Notes: generated by a model not told the origin, from the sequence alone. Positions 8,425 through 18,414 are shown, counted from the stretch's first letter. The stretch is 35,219 nucleotides of DNA from Lysobacter prati (GCF_009765215.1 NZ_VLNV01000014.1:1-35219); one strand, 5' to 3'. Numbers and translations: made by a program.

Positions 8425-8493
8425 TTGATCGATTAATGGGCAATCATTAACCTTTGCCAATCGATTTCACCCACCCCGCATAGGAATCCCCTG

Positions 8494-9057
8494 ATGTCGC
8501 TGATCAACACCCAAGTTCTTCCGTTCAAGGCCACTGCCTACCGCGACGGCGAGTTCATCGAAGTCACCGACGCCTCCCTGAAGGGCAAGTGGTCGGTGGT
8601 GTTCTTCTACCCGGCCGATTTCACGTTCGTCTGCCCGACCGAGCTGGGCGACCTGGCTGACAACTACGCCGAGTTCCAGAAGCTGGACGTGGAGATCTAC
8701 GGCGTGTCGACCGACACCCACTTCACCCACAAGGCCTGGCACGACACCTCCGACACGATCAAGAAGATCCAGTACCCGCTGGTCGGCGACCCGACGGGCG
8801 CCATCACCCGCAACTTCGGCGTGATGATCGAAGAAGCCGGCCTGGCCGACCGCGGCACCTTCGTGATCGACCCGGAAGGCAAGATCCAGATCGTCGAGAT
8901 CAACGCCGGCGGCATCGGCCGTGACGCGTCCGAGCTGCTGCGCAAGGTCAAGGCCGCTCAGTACGTCGCCGCCCACCCGGGCGAGGTCTGCCCGGCCAAG
9001 TGGAACGAGGGCGAGAAGACCCTGAAGCCGTCGCTGGACCTGGTCGGCAAGATCTAA
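8494..9057 (+). CDS. ahpC: Alkyl hydroperoxide reductase subunit C
   Basis: A 187-residue typical 2-Cys peroxiredoxin (AhpC/Prx1 class) that reduces hydrogen peroxide, organic peroxides and peroxynitrite in the cytoplasm. The peroxidatic cysteine is C47 in [13 protein letters not shown] and the resolving cysteine is C166 in [20 protein letters not shown] and GGIGRD are typical of bacterial AhpC. AGGA lies about 8 bases before the ATG. Electrons should come from AhpF, encoded 220 bp downstream. Its promoter region carries an OxyR-type site, so induction by peroxide is expected. Two hairpins follow the gene. Confidence 0.98.
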   Translation: MSLINTQVLPFKATAYRDGEFIEVTDASLKGKWSVVFFYPADFTFVCPTELGDLADNYAEFQKLDVEIYGVSTDTHFTHKAWHDTSDTIKKIQYPLVGDPTGAITRNFGVMIEEAGLADRGTFVIDPEGKIQIVEINAGGIGRDASELLRKVKAAQYVAAHPGEVCPAKWNEGEKTLKPSLDLVGKI

Positions 9058-9070
9058 AGCCGTTCCGATG

Positions 9071-9139
9071 CCCCTCTCCCGCACGGGAGGGGGGTTGGGG
9101 CAAGGGCCTGGCGCCCTCCCCTCGTCCGCCCCCGCGGAC
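9071..9139 (+). terminator. Two hairpins between ahpC and ahpF
   Basis: The first hairpin is a CCCCTCTCCCG/CGGGAGGGGGG stem at 9071-9094 with one G-T pair and a tiny loop. The second is GTCCGC-CCCC-GCGGAC at 9124-9139. Neither is directly followed by a T-run, although a run of T lies near 9169-9176. They could weaken read-through from ahpC into ahpF or stabilise the 3' end of the ahpC message. The rest of 9058-9277 shows no gene. Confidence 0.5.
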
Positions 9140-9277
9140 CCCGGCCGGCCAGATGCCCGCCCGTATTCTTTTTTGGATGTCGCGGCGTTCGGGTAGTTCT
9201 CCCTCCCTCCCTGCCCGGGCGCTCGCGGCGTTCATCTCCGACAACGTTGTCGCGAACAAACGATGGAGCCGTCCCCC

Positions 9278-10870
9278 ATGTTGGATGCCGATCTCAAGAC
9301 CCAGTTGAAGGCCTACCTCGAAAAGGTCACGCAGCCGATCGAGCTGGTCGCTTCGCTCGACGACGGCGACAAGTCGCGCGAGCTCGAGGCCCTGCTGCAG
9401 GAAGTCGCCTCGCTGTCTGACAGGATTTCCTATGCGCGCCGCGATGACGATGCGCGCAAGCCCTCGTTCGCGATCAACCGCGTCGGCACCGATGTCGGCG
9501 TGCGCTTCGCGGGCATCCCGATGGGCCACGAATTCACCTCGCTGGTGCTGGCCCTGCTGCAGGTCGGCGGCCACCCGTCGAAGGCTGCGCCTGAGCTGCT
9601 CGAGCAGGTCCGCGATCTCGAAGGCGAGTACGTGTTCGAGACGTTCATGTCGCTCTCGTGCCAGAGCTGCCCGGACACGGTGCAGGCGCTGAACCTGATG
9701 AGCGTGATCAACCCCAACATCCGCCACGTCGCCATCGATGGCGCGCTCTACCAGGACGAGGTCGAGCAGCGCCAGGTGATGTCGGTGCCGACCGTGTTCC
9801 TCAACGGCCAGCCGTTCGACCAGGGTCGCATGACCATCGAGCAGGTCCTGGCCAAGCTCGACACCGGCGCTTCGCAGCGCGATGCCGAGAAGATCAGCGC
9901 GAAGGACGCTTTTGACGTGCTTGTCGTCGGCGGCGGTCCGGCCGGCGCGGCTGCGGCCATCTACGCCGCGCGCAAGGGCATCCGCACCGGCATCGCCGGC
10001 GAGCGTTTCGGTGGCCAGGTGCTCGACACGATGGCGATCGAGAACTTCATCTCGGTGACCTACACCGAGGGCCCGAAGCTGGCCAGCGCACTGGAACAGC
10101 ATGTGCGCGAGTACGACGTCGACATCATGAACCTGCAGCGCGCGAGCAAGCTCATTCCGGCCAGCAAGCCGGGCGGCCTGATCGAAGTGCAGCTCGAGAA
10201 CGGTGCGTCGCTGAAGTCGCGTAGCGTGGTGCTGGCCACCGGCGCGCGCTGGCGGCAGATGAACGTGCCCGGCGAAGAGCAGTACCGCAACAAGGGCGTG
10301 GCCTATTGCCCGCACTGCGATGGCCCGCTCTTCAAGGGCAAGCGCGTGGCGGTGATCGGCGGCGGCAACTCCGGCGTCGAGGCCGCGATCGACCTGGCCG
10401 GAATCGTCAGCCACGTCACCCTGATCGAGTTCGACCACCAGCTGCGTGCCGACGATGTCCTGCAGCGCAAGCTGCGCAGCCTGGACAACGTCACCGTCGT
10501 CACCAGCGGCCAGACCACCGAAGTGCTCGGTGACGGCCAGAAGGTCAACGGCCTGGTCTACAAGGACCGCACCGGCGGCGATTCGCATCGCGTCGAGCTG
10601 GAAGGCGTGTTCGTGCAGATCGGCCTGCTGCCCAACAGCGATTGGCTCAAGGGCACGGTGGCGCTGTCGCCCCGTGGCGAGATCGAAGTCGATGCCTTCG
10701 GCCGCACCTCGGTCCCGGGCGTGTTCGCCGCCGGCGACGTCACGACCGTTCCGTACAAGCAGATCGTGATCGCGATGGGTGAAGGGTCGAAGGCGGCATT
10801 GAGCGCTTTCGACCACCTGATCCGCACCAGTGCACCGGCGGAGCGCGCGGCCGAGGCGGTAGCGGCCTGA
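9278..10870 (+). CDS. ahpF: Alkyl hydroperoxide reductase subunit F
   Basis: A 530-residue flavoprotein disulfide reductase that passes electrons from NADH to AhpC. The N-terminal tandem thioredoxin-fold domain carries the CXXC pair C128/C131 (LSCQSCPD). The FAD-binding [17 protein letters not shown] follows near residue 215, then the redox-active C344/C347 (YCPHCDG), the NADH-binding [15 protein letters not shown], and the C-terminal FAD motif [11 protein letters not shown] chose ATG 9278 because GGAG lies 9 bases upstream and MLDADLK is the usual family start; an in-frame ATG at 9263 would add five residues. A REP-like repeat separates it from oxyR. Confidence 0.97.
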   Translation: MLDADLKTQLKAYLEKVTQPIELVASLDDGDKSRELEALLQEVASLSDRISYARRDDDARKPSFAINRVGTDVGVRFAGIPMGHEFTSLVLALLQVGGHPSKAAPELLEQVRDLEGEYVFETFMSLSCQSCPDTVQALNLMSVINPNIRHVAIDGALYQDEVEQRQVMSVPTVFLNGQPFDQGRMTIEQVLAKLDTGASQRDAEKISAKDAFDVLVVGGGPAGAAAAIYAARKGIRTGIAGERFGGQVLDTMAIENFISVTYTEGPKLASALEQHVREYDVDIMNLQRASKLIPASKPGGLIEVQLENGASLKSRSVVLATGARWRQMNVPGEEQYRNKGVAYCPHCDGPLFKGKRVAVIGGGNSGVEAAIDLAGIVSHVTLIEFDHQLRADDVLQRKLRSLDNVTVVTSGQTTEVLGDGQKVNGLVYKDRTGGDSHRVELEGVFVQIGLLPNSDWLKGTVALSPRGEIEVDAFGRTSVPGVFAAGDVTTVPYKQIVIAMGEGSKAALSAFDHLIRTSAPAERAAEAVAA

Positions 10871-10880
10871 GCTTGATCTC

Positions 10881-10965
10881 CGTCATTCCCGCGAAGGCGG
10901 GAACCCAGTGACTTTGCTGGCAGCAAGACCAACGTCACTGGGTCCCCGCCTTCGCGGGATGACGG
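10881..10965. repeat. Paired REP-like repeat forming a long hairpin
   Basis: Two copies of a roughly 32-bp unit face each other (10881-10912 and 10934-10965). Each contains the CCCGCGAAGGCGGG core or its complement, plus CCCAGTGAC or GTCACTGGG. The TTGCTGG/CAGCAA bases between them continue the stem, so the whole could fold into one hairpin. It lies between ahpF and oxyR and may act as a terminator or mRNA stabiliser. A single copy lies at 35105-35140. Confidence 0.8.
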
Positions 10966-11083
10966 GTCAGTTGACGAACCAGTAGGGTTTGGATTCGCAG
11001 CACCGTTGTAGATTGAAAGCAGTACCCCGGTTGTCCGTCGCTCCGCAAGCCGCCGCTCCTCAAGCCGTGCTGGAGAAACACTC

Positions 11084-12004
11084 TTGAACCTGCGCGACCT
11101 CAAGTACCTGGTAGCCCTCGCCGACCACAAACATTTCGGCCGCGCCGCCGCGGCCAGCTTCATCAGCCAGCCGACGCTGTCGACGCAGATCAAGAAGCTC
11201 GAGGACGAGCTCGGCGTCGCCCTGGTTGAACGTGCGCCACGACGGGTGATGCTGACCCCGGTCGGGCGCGAAGTCGCCGAGCGCGCGCGCAAGGTCATCG
11301 CCGATGTCGAGCAGATGGCCGAGATCGCGCGACGCAGCCAGGACCCCGAGGCCGGGACGGTCCGGCTGGGGCTGTTCCCGACGCTGGGCCCGTACCTGCT
11401 CCCGCACGTGGTGGCACCGCTGCGCAAGCGTTTCCCGCGCCTGGAGCTGCTGCTGGTCGAAGAGAAGACCGACCAGATCCTCGCGCGCCTGCGCGATGGC
11501 CGGCTCGATGCCGGCCTGCTCGCCTTGCCGATCCACGACGACCAGTTGCACGTGGAAGTGCTGTTCGACGAACCGTTCCTGCTCGCGGTGCCGCACCAGC
11601 ACCCGATGGCCGAGCAGGACTCGCTCGACATCAACGACCTCGACAACCAGCACCTGCTCCTGCTCGAGGAAGGCCACTGCCTGCGCGACCAGGCGCTGGA
11701 TGTGTGCCACATGGCCGGTGCCGGCGAACGCGACGGCTTCCGCGCCACCAGCCTGGAAACGCTGCGGCAGATGGTCGCCGCCGGCGTCGGCATCACCCTG
11801 CTGCCGATGCTGGCGGTGCAGCCGCCGGTGCCGGTTTCCTCCGACATCCGCCTGCTGAGTTTCCGTGGCGACGCACCGCACCGGCAGATCGCGATGGTCT
11901 GGCGCCGCAGCTCGGCGATGGGCGACTTCCTGATGCAGCTGGCCGGTGAGTTCCGCAAGCTGCCGGCCTCATTGCTGGTGCCACCGAAGGCGCACTCCGC
12001 GTAA
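11084..12004 (+). CDS. oxyR: Peroxide-sensing LysR-type regulator OxyR
   Basis: A 306-residue LysR-type transcription factor. The N-terminal winged helix (residues 1-60) contains the helix-turn-helix FGRAAAASFISQPTLSTQIKKLE, and the LysR substrate domain covers about 90-295. The redox cysteines are C199 (LLEEGHCLRDQ) and C208 (ALDVCHM), at the same numbers as in E. coli OxyR, so peroxide should drive an intramolecular disulfide that activates transcription. The start is TTG at 11084, supported by GGAG 8 bases upstream. It follows ahpCF on the same strand, and the operator in front of ahpC at 8388-8424 is its likely target. The REP pair before it suggests it is at least partly transcribed separately. 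Confidence 0.96.
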   Translation: MNLRDLKYLVALADHKHFGRAAAASFISQPTLSTQIKKLEDELGVALVERAPRRVMLTPVGREVAERARKVIADVEQMAEIARRSQDPEAGTVRLGLFPTLGPYLLPHVVAPLRKRFPRLELLLVEEKTDQILARLRDGRLDAGLLALPIHDDQLHVEVLFDEPFLLAVPHQHPMAEQDSLDINDLDNQHLLLLEEGHCLRDQALDVCHMAGAGERDGFRATSLETLRQMVAAGVGITLLPMLAVQPPVPVSSDIRLLSFRGDAPHRQIAMVWRRSSAMGDFLMQLAGEFRKLPASLLVPPKAHSA

Positions 12005-12020
12005 GCGTCCCCCTTGCAGG

Positions 12021-12596
12021 TCACTCCAACCCGGTCTGACCGAGGCGGTAGCGCGTAAGGACCGTTCCGAACGCAAGCATCGTCGCGATGAGCAGCGTCG
12101 ATACCACGTGCACGCGCGGCTTGCTCGACAGCATGCACGCCACCATCAGTCCGATGCCCGTCACCTGCACCAGCCGGAACGGGACCAGCAGCGGTCGCAG
12201 GCCCATCAACGGCTCGATGACGATTCCCCACGCGGCCGCCACGATCAGCATCCCGAAGAAGACCTTGCGAGCGTCGTAGTAGTGCTTGCGGACATCGATG
12301 GTGCCGTCGAGGAGTTCAGGCAGGAACGCGTGGCTGGCGATGCACAGCGTGGCAGGCCCGAGCAGGACGAAGGCGAACTCGCCATAGGTCCAGTCACGCT
12401 CGGCCCGCATCGCCCAGAAGGACCACCACATCTGTATGTGCAGGGCGATCAGCAAGGCGATCCAGACGCTGTGCAGCCAATAGGGCGTCACCCGCCGACG
12501 GATCTGGACCATGTTGCCGATGCCGGCAAACAGCTGGGTCATGCCCAGGCCCAGCACCAGCGACACCATCACCGACAGGTAATTGAATGCGTCCAT
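12021..12596 (-). CDS. Integral membrane protein of unknown function
   Basis: I do not recognise this 191-residue protein. It has about six hydrophobic segments (roughly 5-25, 41-61, 74-96, 113-133, 136-156 and 163-182) joined by short basic loops (QIRRR, DVRKHYYDARK), so it is an inner-membrane protein. There are no enzyme motifs, and aromatic residues are frequent in helix 2 (MWWSFWAM). It is convergent with oxyR, with 16 bp between the stops, and 76 bp from the end of apt on its own strand. Coding status rests on the long open frame, the consistent membrane topology and third-position GC. No function can be assigned. Confidence 0.8.
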   Translation of the reverse strand: MDAFNYLSVMVSLVLGLGMTQLFAGIGNMVQIRRRVTPYWLHSVWIALLIALHIQMWWSFWAMRAERDWTYGEFAFVLLGPATLCIASHAFLPELLDGTIDVRKHYYDARKVFFGMLIVAAAWGIVIEPLMGLRPLLVPFRLVQVTGIGLMVACMLSSKPRVHVVSTLLIATMLAFGTVLTRYRLGQTGLE

Positions 12597-12672
12597 CCGC
12601 CCTTACCGGCTGCTGAGCCGCAGTCAGGCTACCGAGTAGGCGCGTGGGCGGCGTGAAATCGCCCGGCGTCGC

Positions 12673-13191
12673 CTAGTAGCGCAGCAGAGCGTGCAGCGGC
12701 GTTGTACCCGGCCAGCGCGAACGCCCCTGCAATGCCTCCAGCTCAATCAGCACGCTCGCGCCCACCAGCTCGGCACCCAGCTTGAGCACCAGCTCCTGCG
12801 CTGCGGCAAGCGTGCCGCCGGTGGCCAGCACGTCGTCGACGATCAGCGTCCGCTCACCCGGGCGCAGCGCGTCATTGCGCGCCTGCAGCCGGTCGCTGCC
12901 GTACTCGAGCTGGTAGGCGACTTCGACCAGCGGCGGCGGCAGCTTGCCTGGCTTGCGCAAGGGCACGAAGCCGGCGTGAAGCTTCTGCGCCAGCGCCGCA
13001 CCGAAGATGAAGCCACGCGACTCGATCCCGCACACCGCCTGCACCTCGCTGCCCTGCCAGGGTTCGGCCAGCGCATCGATGCAGCGGGCAAAGCCGCCGG
13101 CGTCGGCGAGCAACGGGGTGACATCGCGAAACACCACGCCCGGCTTGGGAAAATCGGCGACTTCGCGGATCAGGGATTCGAAAGAGGACAT
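12673..13191 (-). CDS. apt: Adenine phosphoribosyltransferase
   Basis: A 172-residue purine salvage enzyme that makes AMP from adenine and PRPP. It shows the family start FESLIREVADFPKPGVVFRDVTPLL, the GIESRGFIFGAALA segment, the flexible-loop region VPLRKPGKLP, and the PRPP-binding TLIVDDVLATGGTLAAA. ATG 13191 (MSSFES) gives the normal length; the open frame continues to 13236 but adds a stretch with no family similarity. No convincing Shine-Dalgarno sequence is seen. It lies 56 bp downstream of the DUF2007 gene on the same strand. Confidence 0.96.
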   Translation of the reverse strand: MSSFESLIREVADFPKPGVVFRDVTPLLADAGGFARCIDALAEPWQGSEVQAVCGIESRGFIFGAALAQKLHAGFVPLRKPGKLPPPLVEVAYQLEYGSDRLQARNDALRPGERTLIVDDVLATGGTLAAAQELVLKLGAELVGASVLIELEALQGRSRWPGTTPLHALLRY

Positions 13192-13247
13192 GGGGAGGCG
13201 CGAACGAGGGGGCGGACCAAGATAGCCGATCCCCAATCAGTCAGGCC

Positions 13248-13517
13248 TCAGGCCGGAAGCAGGCCCGGAGGCAGTTCGGAGGCTTCCTCGCCGTCCTCTT
13301 CTGGCGGCTGGTTCAGCGGCAGCGCCGCGACTATTTCGCTGGCCTCGGGCCAGACCACATCCGGCACGCACACCAGGATCGTGCCGAATAGCGGCAATTC
13401 ACCCATTCCCCCCAGCAGCGCCTCGCCCTTGAGGAACACCGGGATCTCCTCGGCTTCCAGGGCATGACGCACCAGGTGGGCGTCGATCAGGTTGGCGGCT
13501 TCGTAGACGACTTTCAT
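13248..13517 (-). CDS. DUF2007 domain protein
   Basis: An 89-residue small soluble protein of the DUF2007 family ('putative signal transducing protein'). The ferredoxin-like fold signature is MKVVYEAANLIDAHLVRHALEAEEIPVFLKGE, with the alternating strand ILVCVPDVVWPEASEIV later. The acidic and proline-rich tail (PPEEDGEEASELPPGLLPA) is disordered. Family members are proposed to bind a small ligand or regulate a partner, but none is well characterised. It is upstream of apt on the same strand and divergent from glnS. Confidence 0.85.
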   Translation of the reverse strand: MKVVYEAANLIDAHLVRHALEAEEIPVFLKGEALLGGMGELPLFGTILVCVPDVVWPEASEIVAALPLNQPPEEDGEEASELPPGLLPA

Positions 13518-13579
13518 GGCGGGGGATCCACGGTGAGGCTATGGCCGAGGATACGCCGAGCCCGGGAAGCCGCGTACAC

Positions 13580-13607
13580 GTGGCCCCGGCGCTCGCCGGG
13601 ATGACGG
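13580..13607. repeat. REP-like palindrome upstream of glnS
   Basis: The core CCCCGGCG-CT-CGCCGGG is followed by ATGACGG, a near copy of the element at 113-148. It lies in the 128-bp divergent gap between the DUF2007 gene and glnS, 39 bases before the glnS start, so it may fall in the glnS 5' leader. Confidence 0.65.
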
Positions 13608-13645
13608 GCTAAACTTCCCGGTCTTCCCCGCCCGTGCGATCCCGA

Positions 13646-15418
<1,773 letters not shown>

Positions 15419-15428
15419 GGAGAAGGCC

Positions 15429-15878
15429 ATGCGTCGCCTGTCGTCGGTATCCCGCCTGTTTATAGCGGGCGCCCTGCTGCTGACCGTCCTGTGCGCCTGC
15501 GCCGCTCCGCCTTCTGATGCGGCGCGGGCGGCCGTGCCTGCGCCTGCCGCGACCCCGGCCGCTCCGGCGACGCCGACACCTGCCACGCCTCCCGCGCCTG
15601 CGCAGTCGGTCGCTGCACCGGCTGCCATCCGGATCGACCGCAGCTGCCACAGCGACAGCGACTGCGCGATCAAGGATGTTGGCAATTGCTGCGGCGCCAT
15701 GCCTGCCTGCGTCAACGCCAACAGTCCCACCGACCCGGCCGGCGTCCAGGCCGCGTGCGCGAAGAGCGGGCGCATGGGCGTCTGCGGTTTCAGGGTCATC
15801 GACAGCTGCCAATGCCAGCAGGGGCAGTGCAAGGAGCGCAGTTCCGGACTCGACGAAGGCCCGGAGCAGGTGCGCTGA
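15429..15878 (+). CDS. Cysteine-rich predicted lipoprotein, unknown function
   Basis: A 149-residue protein that I do not recognise. The N terminus is a lipoprotein signal (MRR, a hydrophobic stretch, then L21-C22-A23-C24 as the lipobox). A ~45-residue Ala/Pro/Thr-rich linker follows (26-70), then a compact domain with ten cysteines at 73, 79, 87, 88, 94, 110, 119, 127, 129 and 134, enough for five disulfides. The domain opens with CHSDSDCAIKDVGNCCG, a C-x5-C-x7-CC pattern. This layout suggests a periplasmic or surface-anchored disulfide-stabilised module. GAGGAGAAGG lies just before the ATG. It is downstream of glnS and overlaps the deaminase start by one base (TGATG), so translation is probably coupled. 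Confidence 0.82.
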   Translation: MRRLSSVSRLFIAGALLLTVLCACAAPPSDAARAAVPAPAATPAAPATPTPATPPAPAQSVAAPAAIRIDRSCHSDSDCAIKDVGNCCGAMPACVNANSPTDPAGVQAACAKSGRMGVCGFRVIDSCQCQQGQCKERSSGLDEGPEQVR

Positions 15879-16453
15879 TGCTGTATGCCCAGGTTCACCT
15901 GACCCTGCCGGCATGGGTGCACGAGGCCGTCGACACCGCACGTGCCTACGTTGGCGATGAAGACAAGGTCGCCTTGGCCATCGAACTTTCACGGCGCAAT
16001 GTCGAGGCCAGCAGTGGTGGCCCATTCGGAGCGGCAGTGTTCGGCCCCGACGACCGCATCATCTCCATCGGCGTCAACCGCGTGCTGCCGCATACGTGTT
16101 CGCTGGCGCATGCCGAGACCATGGCCTACATGCTGGCGCAGCAGCGGACGCAACGTGCACGCCTCAACGAGGATGCGAGCGGCCAGCGCGTCGGCCCGAT
16201 CACACTGGCCACGTCCTCGCAGCCGTGCTGCCAGTGCTACGGCGCGACGGTGTGGGCCGGCGTCGACCGGTTGCTGATCGGCGCGCGCAGCGACGACGTC
16301 GAGAAGCTGACCGAGTTCGACGAAGGCCCGCTGCCGGCCGACTGGGCCGGTGAACTCGAGCGTCGCGGAATACAGGTCGTGCGCGACATTCACCGCGATG
16401 ACGCACGCGCGGTGCTGCGTGCCTACGGCGAAATCGGCGGCGAACGCTACTGA
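15878..16453 (+). CDS. Nucleoside/base deaminase (cytidine deaminase superfamily)
   Basis: A 191-residue zinc-dependent deaminase of the CDA superfamily, closest in style to guanine deaminase/TadA-type enzymes. The zinc site is visible: HAE in SLAHAETMAYM (catalytic Glu and zinc His) and PCCQC in SSQPCCQCYGATVWAGV (P-C-x-x-C). GGPFGAAVFGPDDRIISIGVNRV is the typical core strand region. It is longer than TadA and starts with an extra ~30-residue segment. The substrate (guanine, another base or a nucleoside) cannot be settled from sequence. Its ATG overlaps the lipoprotein stop. Confidence 0.87.
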   Translation: MLYAQVHLTLPAWVHEAVDTARAYVGDEDKVALAIELSRRNVEASSGGPFGAAVFGPDDRIISIGVNRVLPHTCSLAHAETMAYMLAQQRTQRARLNEDASGQRVGPITLATSSQPCCQCYGATVWAGVDRLLIGARSDDVEKLTEFDEGPLPADWAGELERRGIQVVRDIHRDDARAVLRAYGEIGGERY

Positions 16454-16506
16454 GTGGGAGGGGCTCGTGCCCTCGCAACACACCTCCCGGCCGACGCCGC
16501 TCCCAC
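16454..16506. repeat. Weak inverted repeat between deaminase gene and rlmM
   Basis: GTGGGAG (16454-16460) and CTCCCAC (16500-16506) form 7-bp arms with a 39-base loop that holds further short GC pairs. It starts right after the deaminase stop. It resembles a degenerate member of the GTGGGAG palindromes known between genes in this bacterial family. Confidence 0.35.
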
Positions 16507-16513
16507 CCACGAC

Positions 16514-17605
16514 ATGACCCAGATGACCACAGACGCCCCCATCGCCGACGCACTCGTGTGCTACTGCCGCCCCGGCTTCGAACCGGAGCTGGCAGCCGAG
16601 CTGAGCGAGCGCGCCGCGCTGGCCGGCCTGCCCGGTTACGCGCGCACGACGCGCAACCAGGCCTATGTCGAATTCCTCGGCACCGATGCGGTTGCGCTGT
16701 CGCGGGCGTTGCCGTACGACGATCTGATCTTCGCCCGGCAGAAGCTGCTGCGGCTGGCCGACCTGCAGGGGCTCGACCCGAGCGATCGCATTACGCCGAT
16801 CATCAACGCACTGCACGCGGCCTACCCCGATGGCAGGCCGTCGGCGTATGGCGACGTGTGGGTCGAGCATCCCGATTCCGACGAAGCCAAGCCGCTGGCG
16901 GGACTGGCGCGCAGTTTTGGCAACGCATTGCGACCGGCGCTGCGCAAGGCCGGCTGGCTGACCCGTATCGACGACCCCAGGCGGCCACGTCTGCACGTGA
17001 TCTTCCTCGCCGGTGACCACGCCATGCTCGCGCAGGCGAGCCCGCGCGACGGCTCGCCGTGGCCACTGGGCATAGCGCGCCTGCGCATGAATGCCGATGC
17101 GCCGAGTCGTTCGGCACTGAAGCTTGAAGAAGCACTGCTCACGCTGGTCCATGAGCACGAGCGCGAGAAACTGTTCCGCGACAACATGCGCGCCGCCGAT
17201 CTGGGCGCGGCGCCCGGCGGCTGGACCTGGGTGATGATGCGCCAGGGCCTGCGTGTGATCTCGATCGACAATGGACCGCTGCGCCCGGAACTGCTCGACA
17301 GCGGTCGCGTCGAGCACCTGCGTGCCGACGGCTTCCAGTGGCAACCCAAGGGACCGCTGGACTGGATGGTCTGCGACATGGTCGAGCAGCCACGCCGCGT
17401 CGCCGAGCGCATGGCGACGTGGATCCGCGAAGGCTGGTGCAGGCACACGATCTTCAACTTGAAGTTGCCGATGAAGAAGCGCTGGGAAGAAACCCGGCTG
17501 TGCCTGGAGTTGTTCGAGCGGCAGGCGGAAAAGCCGCTGACCATCCGTGCGCGCCAGCTCTACCATGATCGCGAGGAAATCACCGTCTTCGCCACGCCGC
17601 AATGA
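16514..17605 (+). CDS. rlmM: 23S rRNA C2498 2'-O-ribose methyltransferase RlmM
   Basis: A 363-residue SAM-dependent methyltransferase that modifies the ribose of C2498 in 23S rRNA before ribosome assembly is complete. The N-terminal THUMP-like region begins at DALVCYCRPGFEPELAAEL. SAM motif I is AADLGAAPGGWTWVMM, and the later VISIDNGPL, MVCDMVEQP and FNLKLPMKKRW match the family's K-D-K-E catalytic set. I chose ATG 16514; the frame is open back to 16454, but that DNA is the inverted repeat. ATG 16523 is a second option. The deaminase gene ends 60 bp upstream on the same strand. Confidence 0.95.
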   Translation: MTQMTTDAPIADALVCYCRPGFEPELAAELSERAALAGLPGYARTTRNQAYVEFLGTDAVALSRALPYDDLIFARQKLLRLADLQGLDPSDRITPIINALHAAYPDGRPSAYGDVWVEHPDSDEAKPLAGLARSFGNALRPALRKAGWLTRIDDPRRPRLHVIFLAGDHAMLAQASPRDGSPWPLGIARLRMNADAPSRSALKLEEALLTLVHEHEREKLFRDNMRAADLGAAPGGWTWVMMRQGLRVISIDNGPLRPELLDSGRVEHLRADGFQWQPKGPLDWMVCDMVEQPRRVAERMATWIREGWCRHTIFNLKLPMKKRWEETRLCLELFERQAEKPLTIRARQLYHDREEITVFATPQ

Positions 17606-17718
17606 CGCGCTCGTCACCTGCGTGAACCGCGTGCACCGTTTGAACGTGGAATTTACCGGCCGTTGAGGTTTGCGGGTCTAGCGTCGCCCTTGCCCACAAG
17701 CAGAGACGAGAGCAGACG

Positions 17719-18414
17719 ATGACTTCCGCGCACAAGTTCACTTCGAAGACCCTTGCCGTGGCATTGCTGGTCGCGCTCGCATCGACCGGCACGGCGATGG
17801 CACAACGCACCCAGGGCAGCCCGGCCAAATCCAAGGTGCAGGCCGAAGCAGCTGCGAAGGTGGCGACCGACAGCGCCGAGGCCGCGCGTCAGAGCGCACA
17901 GACCGCACGCGACGCCACGGCAACCGCGGCCCCTGGCTACGGCCCTTCGGCATCGCAGCACGCCAGCGATGCCCAGGACGCCGCCAATCGCGCCGTCAAC
18001 GCGTCCCATGACGCACACGGTGCGCAGGATGTCGCCATCTCCGGTGCCAATCCGGCCTCCGGCGCCGCCGAGGCGCGCGAGGCGGCATCGGCCGCCGCCG
18101 GCGCCAGCTTGCAGGCGCAGGAGGCCGCCGATGCAACCGTCCAGGCGGCAACACCGCCGGCGCCTGCCATGCCCGCCACGCCAGCCATGCCGGCAGTGGC
18201 CGCAAGCGCGCAGCAGCAGGTCAACGTGACTTCGAGCCCGCCGAATTCGACGCTGTCGGCGAAGGTCGATTTCGATTCGCTTGATTCCGACCGCGACGGC
18301 AACCTCAGTCGCACCGAGGTTGGCAGCGACACCACATTGGCAACCGACTTCGGCCGCATCGATGCCGATCACAACGGTCGCATCAGCCGCAAGGAACTTG
18401 CGGGCGGCAAGTAA
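17719..18414 (+). CDS. Secreted Ala-rich protein with paired EF-hands
   Basis: A 231-residue exported protein. A signal peptide spans about 1-28 (FTSKTLAVALLVALASTGTAMA, likely cleaved before QR). Residues 30-175 are very rich in Ala with regular Glu/Gln/Asp/Ser, probably extended helix or disordered. The C terminus has two canonical EF-hand loops: D189-S-D-R-D-G-N-L-S-R-T-E200 and D215-A-D-H-N-G-R-I-S-R-K-E226. Each loop has Glu at position 12, so calcium binding is expected. Its role is unknown; such EF-hand proteins are common in Xanthomonadaceae periplasm. The preceding 113-bp gap has no clear promoter. A strong hairpin follows the stop. Confidence 0.87.
   Translation: MTSAHKFTSKTLAVALLVALASTGTAMAQRTQGSPAKSKVQAEAAAKVATDSAEAARQSAQTARDATATAAPGYGPSASQHASDAQDAANRAVNASHDAHGAQDVAISGANPASGAAEAREAASAAAGASLQAQEAADATVQAATPPAPAMPATPAMPAVAASAQQQVNVTSSPPNSTLSAKVDFDSLDSDRDGNLSRTEVGSDTTLATDFGRIDADHNGRISRKELAGGK

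Noticed and set aside
8948-10816. 622-codon open frame on the minus strand opposite ahpF
   Set aside because: It is the high-GC antisense shadow of ahpF; its composition is His/Gln/Arg/Asp-rich with no domain, and the plus strand has a complete AhpF.
10881-10965. Possible CRISPR array or att site from the repeated 32-bp units
   Set aside because: Only two units in inverted orientation, no regular spacers and no cas or integrase genes; it fits a REP pair.
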